Assembly (NCBI GenBank): GCA_019188255.1
Contig: JAETXT010000003.1
Span: 1,054,001-1,118,000, forward strand
DNA from: Verticillium longisporum
Taxonomy: Eukaryota; Ascomycota; Sordariomycetes; Glomerellales; Plectosphaerellaceae
DNA: 64,000 nucleotides
Reading direction: 5' to 3'
Positions 55,501 through 64,000 of this stretch are shown one piece after another. The notes beneath the pieces are model-generated. The model was given only the letters and a program-made list of their open reading frames with translations. It was not told the origin of the DNA and did not search any database. The stretch's first letter is position 1. The number at the start of each line of letters is the position of its first letter. The position numbers and the translations under genes were made by a program.

Positions 55501-57487
55501 ACGGCTTCCAGTGCCATGTCGACTCGACCGGTATAGACGCCTCGAGTCGCGGAGGCACAAACAGCGTATACAAACAGCACTGAAACCATGAAATTTCAAC
55601 GACGTCGCCAGCTCTGACACGGAGACGTCAGGCGCAGGGCCACAAAAACGCGGTCCCACGGACGCTGTTCATGTTGTCAGTCGCCGAGACCACCAGCCAG
55701 GCTGAACTGATGGGTGTCAGGCCATGCGATTTTTGACATGTTGGAGGGGGTCCTATCAGGCTCGTCTTCATGAGTGGGACAACCGCCAGACCATGTTTCT
55801 GGAGTGCGTGGTACGATTTGTGTGTTCCCCGTGTGCATCGGTGGTACCTGTATTACGACACGCATAGTCGTGTGCCCTCTTCACCCTTCAGAAAAGGATT
55901 CGACATGACGACCTCATATGTTCGCACACTTGCCAGAGGAAGGAGACGGGGTGCTGGCAAGCTACAGCCATGTACGGTCTCCAAATTCTGGCCACGCGCG
56001 GCCGATTCTTCACTTTGATTCTTCACTTCCATGACCTCTCTTCGCGACCGATCTGCTGACATTCAGGATCCTGACGACATGAACGATTGGCAAGTCACAC
56101 GTCAGCTGTCAGGTACGAGCTGGCGCGTCACTAGCATCCGCCGGACCTCTAGGCAAAATGACACAGATGATAAAGATGTCAGCATGGTGTATGGCGCGGA
56201 TGGAGTTTCCAAGCGAGCCCCGCCCAATGCAATCCAACAGAGGGCAGCTGTGGCGTAGCCGAGCCTTCATCACCACTGTCAAAAAGAAGCATTCTAAAAT
56301 GGAGGATCTGGCAATATCTGTGCAGGGGTGACCCGTCATGGTTGGCCAGGCAGCAACGCCCAAGGCAATGCAGCCGGATGCTGGGTCCAGAAACCTTCGA
56401 GGACAAGCCAGCATGTCGGATGTGTCCTCATACATCGGTCTCCGGTGGCGGACTGTACTTGTCCCACGGGTCAGCTGCTATCTGGGCAAGAAGCTGAGGT
56501 TGCCTGCCAAGAGGGCAAAGGTGGCGCGCACAGAGGGGCTGAGCCACGCGGGGGAAACCCCGTCAAAGCATAATGGGTGTCCTGCCGAACAAGTCACCGA
56601 GGCTGGGCTTTGCGAGGTTCGTTCTGCACAACTGATGGGTCCCAAAACAGAGACGTAAGAGGTTGACGTGCGTAACCGGTGCAGCCTCGACCTGAAGACG
56701 AAAGGCAAAGGCCGTGAAGCGGGTGCTGCCTAAAGCCGATGCTTCACGTGGAGGGTGAAGATGGTCACAGGTCAGTCAGGTCGTGGGCTCGTCTTGCGTT
56801 GAGTCATCTTTCCAGCCCGCTTGCTGTGGGAAGACCGTTCATTGGCCCGGTGTCGATAGATCTTCCCTTCGAGGCTAGCAAGGTCGCCAGCACAGCCTGG
56901 AACGACTCGGACAATCCATGGGCACGCACTCAGTGCCGAGGTCGGTGATCCCAAGCTTTCTTCCAGCGAGAATTGCATCATGTCCGCGAGCAGCATGAAA
57001 CCGGTCCTCTGCCGCCGTGGCGCAAGATCCGAGGCGTCGTGAAGAGACGGTGATAGGAATGCCTGCATCATCTTGAATCACTATCGTCGTTGAACAGGAC
57101 GGCGGCCAATCAGACGCTGACGCGGAGCGGAGCGGGGCTGGTTCGGCGAGTGTGACATGGCGACAGTTCCGAGCTGCAAAATTCCTGCAGCTGCAGCTTC
57201 CTTGCTGTGAGGCCTTCACATCGTCCTCGCTTGGGTTGGGCGCTGGCGGGGTCTCAGTGAAGCGGCGGAGTCATACTGCCAGCGATGGCGGGCAGCTCGA
57301 CACGCATCGTTTCAGTGAGAAGGGCAGGAGGCCTGGTATCGTGCTGGGGCTTTGTTCCGTGAGCCGGAAGCAGTCGAGGGTTTCGCAAGTGCATGGACGA
57401 TGGCACAAGCGCCCGGCGAATGAGTCAAAAATGGCATTTGCCCAAGTGATGACCATGGGAAAGGCTCCGGCCCTCCGTGTGGCTGAC

Positions 57488-57631
57488 GATGCGCTTTCAG
57501 TGGGTGAAGCGGATACCGCCAGTGGGGAGGGTAGAGGTGGAGGGTGGAGGGTGGAGGGTGATGCGCTTTCAGTGGGTGAAGCGGATACCGCCAGTGGGGA
57601 GGGTAGAGGTGGAGGGTGGAGGGTGGAGGGT
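57488..57631. repeat. 72-nt perfect tandem duplication
   Basis: Copy 1 is 57488-57559 and copy 2 is 57560-57631, identical by eye. Each copy ends in a GGAGGGT-type sub-repeat, which probably seeded the duplication. The unit is a multiple of 3, so it appears as a 24-residue repeat in a spurious frame. Confidence 0.9.
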
Positions 57632-59250
57632 GGTACCCCCGATCGCCTGCGTTTCGGGAGTCGCTGTTGCCAGTCAAGCCAGTGTAAGATCCCCGCCAGT
57701 CTCTCCTCTCACTGCCTGGGAAAGGAAGGCGTCGGTGCCAGCATGACGCCGCGAGAAGAATGCTTTGCCGCAGTTCAACAGGGATGGCTGCGTCAAAGCC
57801 CTTTTCCTAGACGCCTTGGGACATGCACCTTGGCATCATCGGCTCAGCCGTCAGCCTCCCCGCCCAAAACGAGTGCAGGTCGTCCGTCAGGCATCGCCGC
57901 AAGTTCGCAACGGCAGACCCAGCCTCGGCGGTCACGTTGATTCACACAAGAGGCGGAGTGCCTCGTAAAGCCTTGATGGGCCCACGCCGATCCATCATCG
58001 TCAGGATATCGGGCATGAAGGAGCACGTCGAGCGTCTTTGAACGTGCAGCTGTGTGACACCGATGATTGCTTGCTCTGATTCCGTACTCCGAAAAAACGA
58101 ACCAGTGTCCGGCGTCGTTGTTCCCAAGATTGCCTGGGAGGCCCCTTTCGTGGCGAGATGGATACGATGGATGAAGTGACGGCCGTCTTGGCTCAGAAAG
58201 GCAAGGTGTTATTACCAATCCGGCGTAATTGGAGGATTAGAAAGCGTCTCCTTTCATTGGCAGCAGCCGGACCATCCGGTCGTGGTTGACAAACCACGTC
58301 GAACACACTGACACTAAAGAGGTAGTCGTGGAGGAGGGTGGCCTGGCATGGCTCGACTGGGTGGCCCGGGTGGGTGGCCTGCGAGCCTGGCCACTTATTG
58401 GCGAATCGATTAGACTAGTCCTGGCCAGTGCCACGCATCGTCTCCAGGCAACAAGATGCTCGTGCTGCGGGATAGATGCTGCATTCAAGAAGAAGGCTGG
58501 CATTTGATAGTAGGCCTATCCCGCAAGTCATTTGGGGGCGAGCCGTCGGGCTCGTCGCGGATGGGCTCGGCTGTCTCGAGTCCCCATGGCGCATCAAGAC
58601 GAGACGGGACCCGAAGCCGGCCCTTTCAGCACAGAACGAAAGTACAGATGAGCAGGCTCGAAAGGAGGCGGGTCACTGGACCACGTCACGATGAACGATA
58701 CAGGGCCGACTGCCTGTTTGCCGTTCCAAAAGTCAGTGGAAAAGAGTCAGTACAGACGTGGCTGTCATCTGGATATGGAGGCACTGTTGGATCGAAATGG
58801 GCTTGCCAACAGCAACAGGACTGGGCGCGAGGGGCCAGGCGCCAGAGCATGGCAGAAGGGGACAAGGGCAAAGGGGGGGTGGAAGCAGGTCTGCAGCTGT
58901 GACCACTCGTCAACCACTCCTGTGTCGAGTGGTGTGCAAGGTGGATCGAACTATGGAGCACAATCTGCAAGTGTGACCTGGACAGCCAATGGGGTGGCGT
59001 TCAAGACCGGCCACGCTTTCCCATTCATCCTGTCCCCTCCCCTCCCCTCCCCTCGCCTTGGAGGTGTGTCGCTGTCAAGAGCATTTGCCAGTGCCCGCGA
59101 AGCACCTGCAACCCGAAACTGCTGCAGGCGTGGTAGTCGATGCCTTAGGATAGCGCCCTTCAAAACGAGTCCACCACCCACCCACGCGTGATGGTTTTGC
59201 TTGTTGCCTCGTCCCCTCCCTTTTCCTCTTCATCGATCACAGCCGCCGCC

Positions 59251-59271
59251 ATGTTCGATTCCAAGATCTAG
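59251..59271 (+). promoter_or_regulatory. Upstream ORF of six codons in strong start context
   Basis: ATG preceded by GCCGCCGCC, then five sense codons and TAG. It lies at the beginning of the CT-rich zone about 1.5 kb before the cyclin ATG. It matters only if the transcript starts upstream, which is not known. Confidence 0.4.
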
Positions 59272-59784
59272 GTCGATAGCGACTTGTTGAAGTCTGCACA
59301 TCGGAGTCCTTTTTCTTCTCCTTCTCTCGACAGAGGTCAAGAGGAATATCGGACATCTCCACTCCCGCCTTTTGTTTGCCTATTCCGTCCCTCCATCTCT
59401 CATCTTTGTCACGTCACTGTGTCCCGAACACAGTCACAGGCACAGACACAGTCACCCGGTCACGTTATACCTGCCCACTTCTCTCGCGAGCTGGCCCAGA
59501 ACAACACGACTTGACACCCAACCCGACGACTCGACACGGCACAGCGCAAGCAACTCTCGGTGCATCCTTCGCAGCGGCATTCACTTGTTCCTTGCGAAAA
59601 ACCCGAGACTCATCTGTCCGTCCTTGTCATCCACAGCCACTCATTGCCTGACGCAACTCACCGCGTTGAGCCGAAACCGACACGACAAGACACTACACCC
59701 CAGGCCGGGTTCTCCGTGGTCTTTTTTCTTCGCCTCGCCCAGGCTCTCCCCCTCCGCCACTCCAGGATTGGAAGCTTGCCCTCG

Positions 59785-59799
59785 CCCCCCCCCCCCCCC
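59785..59799. repeat. C15 homopolymer
   Basis: Run of 15 C in the presumed cyclin leader. Its true length is doubtful given the base losses in other C runs of this window. Confidence 0.8.
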
Positions 59800-60405
59800 T
59801 CCAACGTGCAATCAGACGACGCTTGCACTGTTTCTTTCACCCCCAGCGCTTTGACCAGGCACAGCATCATCTCTTAGTCACACCCTCCTTCCCTCATTCG
59901 CCCCTTTGGTTTTCCGTCACTCTCCGCGATCGCACCTCCCGCCATCCCGCACCACTCCCTGCCAGCTCTCTCCCAGCTGTCATTTTCTTCTCCTCGCCGG
60001 CAATTCTCGGAGTTGGCTGCCTGACCCCTTTGCCACTCGACCCCCCGGAAAGAGTCATCCAACACCTCACTGGGCCAGCCTAAGGCCCGAGACCCCAACA
60101 CTGGGACAACCCCCCAGGCTCCGGCTTCGTCACACGCCAACCCAGCTGGCCTTGTCGCCATTTGCCTTCCGCCTTCGCCCCTCTGGCCACGTTAAGCAAA
60201 GCACGCGGCCGACAAAAGGAAGAGTCACATCTCGACTCACCTGCTCAGATAAAGTCGCGCTTGCAACCATCAGCCACACCCTGATTGTGACTTGCATTTA
60301 CGCCGCTCAACATCGTCGTCGCCCTCCACCTCAAACCCTCCACCGTTGACGTCCTCACCATCACCACTCCTCCACCAACACCCTCACCCCTCCGCCTCTG
60401 ATCAT

Positions 60406-60423
60406 ATGGTCGCTCTGCAGTAG
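60406..60423 (+). promoter_or_regulatory. Upstream ORF of five codons before the cyclin gene
   Basis: ATG GTC GCT CTG CAG TAG, about 375 nt before the cyclin ATG and probably within the leader. Confidence 0.45.
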
Positions 60424-60482
60424 CACCCATATAATCAACCCTCTCCTTCAACCCGCGTTAAGGTTTTGGGGAATCGCCAGTC

Positions 60483-60581
60483 ATGCTGTTTGACACAACT
60501 ACTTTCACCACTCCAGTCGTCCGCCTCGTCTCTCCCGGTTTGATCCTCCGTGTCTCGTCTGCCACAGACTCTCGCGTCTAA
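60483..60581 (+). promoter_or_regulatory. Upstream ORF of 32 codons before the cyclin gene
   Basis: ATG at 60483 and TAA at 60579-60581, about 215 nt before the cyclin ATG. The peptide is Thr/Val-rich and not recognised. It does not overlap the main frame. Confidence 0.45.
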
Positions 60582-60796
60582 AGCTTCCGCTCCATACCAA
60601 CTCGTCTTGGATCCTGCAGCAGCATTCACGGGCTACTGCAAGACCCGCATCCCCCCCTCGGTATTACGACACACGGCAACCACGGTTTCAAATCGGTCGA
60701 ACGCTTGACGACGACTGGAGGTGCTGCTTGCGCTCAAACATTACTAGTCTTCTTCGAATCCGACCTCAACGCCCCCCGCGCTCACCTCGATCGAAA

Positions 60797-62859
60797 ATGA
60801 AGTGCTTCGACAACGATTCGTCGGCCTTCATAACCTCCTCCTCCTCCTACCTCAACAACCCTTACAGCTCCTCCCTCGACTCCGCATGCTCCGCCTCGTC
60901 CGCTCGGGCCTGGTCTGCGGCGTCGTCGCAGTCCTCCACCGATACTTCTCCTAACACCTCTTCCGACTCGGACTCATGCGACGCGTATCCTGCTACACGC
61001 CGCTCCGTTGTATGCGACCAAGCACCGCTTGCTATCCCGGCCGAGTTGCGCCAGAACCCCCGGCGATCCAACGGCTCCGGTTCCAGAGCACCCCCCGCAC
61101 TCGTCCGCCAAAGCGACCGCAAAGTCAACTTTGTGGATACACTTGTTGGTAAGCTACCACCACTGATTATGATCGTCTACGCCCCCATACTTAGACTTTG
61201 TGTGTCAATTCCAGATTCCTCTACACAGATCGTCGAAGCCATCTGGCCACTTTCGTCGGTCGTCTGCCACAATGATATCGGCGGCAAGGCCGTTCTGCCC
61301 CTGCGCACTTTCATCCAGGGGACGCTCCGCAGATCGCGCACCAGCTACTCCACGCTCCAAGTCGCCCTGTACTATCTCATCCTGATCAAGCCCCATGTCC
61401 CCAAGCACGATTTCACCATGGAACAGCCGGACGACCGTCATGAGTGTCGTGCTCTCCAGTGCGGCCGCCGTATGTTTCTCGCTGCTCTGATTCTCGCGTC
61501 CAAGTATCTTCAAGATCGCAACTATTCGGCCCGTGCCTGGAGCAAAATCTCCGGCCTCGCAACAAACGAGATTAATCAGAACGAGTTGGCTTTCATCTTT
61601 GCCGTCAACTGGGAGCTTCACATCACCGACGACGTTTTCCAGCGCTGGACCGATATCGTCCTGAAGTACACGCCTCCATCCCCGCCACCCCCAGGCTCAC
61701 CTTCCGGACCTCTCTACGCCCAGCAGAGCGCCAACTGGAAGAAGGTCATTCTCCTCCTGAACCCCGGCCTCGACAATGTCGGGGGACTCTTCCCTGCGGC
61801 ATCGCTCAAGCTCAAGTCGCGACAGCACGCGGCGCCCTCGGGTCGCAACCTGCCCTCTACCCCATGCGACGCACCGATCCAAGGTCAATCGGCTACGGGC
61901 TCTGCTGATGCGACCCCTACTCCTCGATCCTACGTCGCACCCCACACGATGGAGCCCGTGCCCGCTTCCACGTATACGCCTGGTCGCCATGTCCCTGCGC
62001 TTGGTCTCCTGCCCACGCCTCGCATGACCCCCAGCTGACTGGACAAAGCACTCCTGCTGTGAGTGCTGCGTCCTGTCTCCTGGGCAGGGGCTCGGCGATG
62101 GGTCTGGCCATGGCTCAAGCCTCAAACGCCTGCGCAGCTCAGAACCTCGACAGGTGGCAAGTCCCCGTCACTTCCTCTCCGCATGGTGCTTTCCCCGTCC
62201 GCCGCACTTCCTTGGCCACCTCGGTGTCCACTGCGTCATCTCCAGAATCCATGGTGTCTGATTCTTCTCGGACCTCACGCTCGTCTTCCATATCCTCTGC
62301 ATCGTCGCTCGCTAGCGCGCCAGCCCAGAAAATGGGCGGTTCGGCGCGATTCCGCAGCGCGAAGCCAAGCTGTGAGAGACTGAGTTCGAGGCCTGCAATC
62401 ACATCTGTTCCAGAGGATTTTGAAGACAACTACCTGCCGTCCTCGCAGGAGTCCTACAACGGCCCTGTCGGCAAGCTCGAGGGCATGGCACTGGAGGGTA
62501 TGAGCTGCAGTTCGGAAAATGATGCTGCCAGGGCTCTGCAGGCACTTCAAGGCTATCAATACCCTGTGGTCGATACGCCCACCGGATGCTTGTCGCGCAA
62601 GCGAAGCAGGGATCTTCTTGAGAAGTCCTCGCTCCAGGAAAATGTCCGCGAGATGCTGGCTCGTTCGGAACTCACTTGGTCAAACTCACTGATCAGACCT
62701 CATACGGGCATGGTCCCTGAGGCCTCGGTGGAACGCGGCTCTCCGAGGAAGCGTGTGTGTTGCGCTACCGAAGCAGCCCGCAGTTCGGTTGCCACGAACT
62801 CTCATTTCGCTCTTGGTGGCTACCGCGGCCCCGGCATGTGGGAGGGCATCCTTAACTAA
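60797..62859 (+). CDS. Pho85-type (PCL) cyclin (one frame break)
   Basis: Regulatory subunit of a cyclin-dependent kinase, probably of the Pho85/PCL group. Exon 1 is 60797-61148, the intron is 61149-61214 (66 nt, donor GTAAGC, acceptor TTCCAG) and exon 2 is 61215-62859. The start is the first ATG (MKCFDNDSSAF). A Ser-rich N-terminus (to ~110) precedes the cyclin box: VDTLVDSSTQIVEAIW across the splice, VLPLRTFIQGTLRRSRTSYS, LQVALYYLILIKPHVPKHDF, FLAALILASKYLQDRNYSAR, then FAVNWELHITDDVFQRWTDI. Downstream is Pro/Ser-rich. The frame hits TGA at 62036-62038 right after the C5 run 62028-62032; with one more C it continues QLTGQSTPAVSAASCLLGRG into the open frame that ends WEGILN at 62859. Expected length 665 residues. 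Without that correction one would annotate a shorter cyclin and a separate orphan ORF. Confidence 0.88.
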
Positions 62860-64000
62860 AACAAAAAAAAACAGGTTGGTTTGTCTCCAATGTCATGGAC
62901 TTGCCAGCTTTTTTTTTCTTGGTTCGCACACCACAACTTGATACACCTGGTGTACAACGTCTTTGCTTTTTTTTGTACCGAACGAACTCGGGCAGGAATG
63001 GAAAGGAGCATATGATACCCCTTCTTGACAAAGTCCGACCCAGCTCATCGACGACTTGCATGGCGTCAGAGGCAGGACAAAACGTGGTAATTATGCATCT
63101 TCAGGAGCCGGGAACATGGTAGGCGGCGGTGTGGTGGTTTCAGCATGCATGTCGCTCTCGCTTCTGTACGATCACAAGGGGAGAAGAAAGAGGGAGTAAT
63201 TCTTGTTTTTCGTTTTGTTTCTTGTTGGTTTTACGGTGACGGAGCTATGGTGGTGGAGGCAAATGAAACGAAGCTATGTACAGTGCTGCGAGACGAAATT
63301 CTTCGAACGGCATGAAGCTGGAGAAGGGACAGCGAGTCGGCCCTGGAGGTTCTTTTCCCGAAATGGCGGACGCTCCAGGGCAAACGACCTGCGTGTTACG
63401 CATGACACGCCTGAGGCCGTTGAAAAGCGACAATTGGCAGAGGCAACTCTGGCAATCATCAAACAGCAAAAACGCAATGATGCTGTGCGGACCTAGGGAA
63501 AGACAAAACACTGATAACGGGCAGAGAGATAACAGCCATAACGCGGCTGCATTTGTGACGAGCGATGAAGCTATAGTCGAGAGATGTATAGCTAGCCTTG
63601 GCAACCAATTCACACGCACGACGCAGACCACCTGCGCTATCCACACCGAAATCTGAGATGAGATGATTCCTTCAAGTGCTGCTTTCTGCAACAAACTGCT
63701 TTGACCAGTGTCAGATGAGGACCTGGCCTCTGTGGTCGGATACCGATTGATTGTCGGGCATATCACGGTCTATCACGGTCTCGCGAATTTGGCATAAGTT
63801 GGGTATGAGGGGCTTGGACCAACTATCATCCTACCTCAGCCCCTGTCCTGTGTTCGGCATGGCGCCTTGTGACTCCCACCGATATAATAGGCATGACACA
63901 TCCAACAGCACCTCACCTCACTCCTCATAGTGTGGCGTCTCGTATGACCACGGGCCTTGACAGTTGCTTCGATGCGGAGCTATCGATTGTGCGTGTCTGC
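62860..64000. other. Intergenic, downstream of cyclin to window end
   Basis: A10 and T9 runs at 62862-62872 and 62911-62919 suggest 3' untranslated sequence. The longest frame (173 codons, minus, 63245-63766) has no family features. A direct repeat TATCACGGTC occurs twice at 63762-63781. No gene is recognised. Confidence 0.45.

Larger units (their letters stand above)
51446..60796. other. 9.3-kb gene-free stretch; right end is the cyclin promoter and leader
   Basis: No gene is recognised between the RBR start and the cyclin start, which are divergent. Frames reach 262 codons (57152-57940), but they lack domains and that one only spans a tandem duplication. Structures seen: a palindrome at 52570-52582, a 72-nt tandem duplication at 57488-57631, CCCCT repeats at about 59035-59053, a C15 run at 59785-59799, and a CT-rich zone from about 59200 on that fits a long mRNA leader with several upstream ATGs. 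No transposon ends, tRNA or rRNA are evident. Confidence 0.4.

Noticed and set aside
57152..57940. 262-codon plus-strand frame containing a 24-residue repeat
   Set aside because: The repeat only reflects the 72-nt tandem duplication; the rest has no domain, bias or conserved look.
1..64000. Transposons, viral copies, CRISPR arrays, rRNA
   Set aside because: No transposase, integrase, reverse transcriptase, terminal repeats, regularly spaced repeats or rRNA segments were seen on either strand.

Overview
The window looks like nuclear DNA of a filamentous ascomycete, most likely a Sordariomycete (the order is not certain; Hypocreales is my guess). Protein genes carry short introns (53-133 nt, apart from one of 285 nt) with GTAAGT/GTGAGT-type donors and CTAAC/CTGAC-like branch points. 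Coding regions are GC-rich, leaders are CT-rich, and the encoded families (fungal CRY-DASH with an RGG tail, fused lycopene cyclase/phytoene synthase, GPI-anchored GH18 chitinase, fungal NT-C2 protein) are those of this group. I find 19 protein genes and no tRNA, rRNA, transposon, virus or CRISPR that I can support.

Layout. 0-7 kb: the 5' end of an ankyrin-repeat gene (-), a cell-wall chitinase (-) and a pirin-like bicupin (-). 7-17.5 kb: a carotenoid/light block with phytoene desaturase (-) and lycopene cyclase/phytoene synthase (+) facing away from each other across 1.9 kb, then a hotdog thioesterase (+) and a CRY-DASH cryptochrome (-). 17.4-23.4 kb: 6 kb without a recognisable gene, followed by a C2H2 zinc-finger gene (+) whose product has a membrane segment. 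26-37 kb: a dense housekeeping block with RRP40 (-), SSZ1 (+), an NT-C2 protein (-), POP1 (+) and EAF (-). 39-51.5 kb: 2-methylcitrate dehydratase (+), an SH3 protein (+), an unrecognised 492-residue protein (+), an MFS transporter (-) and an RBR ubiquitin ligase (-). 51.4-60.8 kb: 9.3 kb without a recognisable gene, ending in the long CT-rich leader of a Pho85-type cyclin gene (+) at 60.8-62.9 kb.

Functional threads. Phytoene desaturase and the bifunctional cyclase/synthase together cover most steps from geranylgeranyl-PP to cyclised carotenes, and a photoreceptor-family gene lies 2.3 kb beyond the cyclase gene. RRP40, SSZ1 and POP1 all serve RNA processing or ribosome function and sit within 10 kb.

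A caution for all users: five genes (chitinase, SSZ1, 2-methylcitrate dehydratase, SH3 protein, cyclin) need one or two extra bases, nearly always in a run of 4-6 C (or G on the other strand), to keep an otherwise well-conserved frame. The pattern is the same each time, so I read these as base-calling or assembly losses in homopolymers rather than as pseudogenes.
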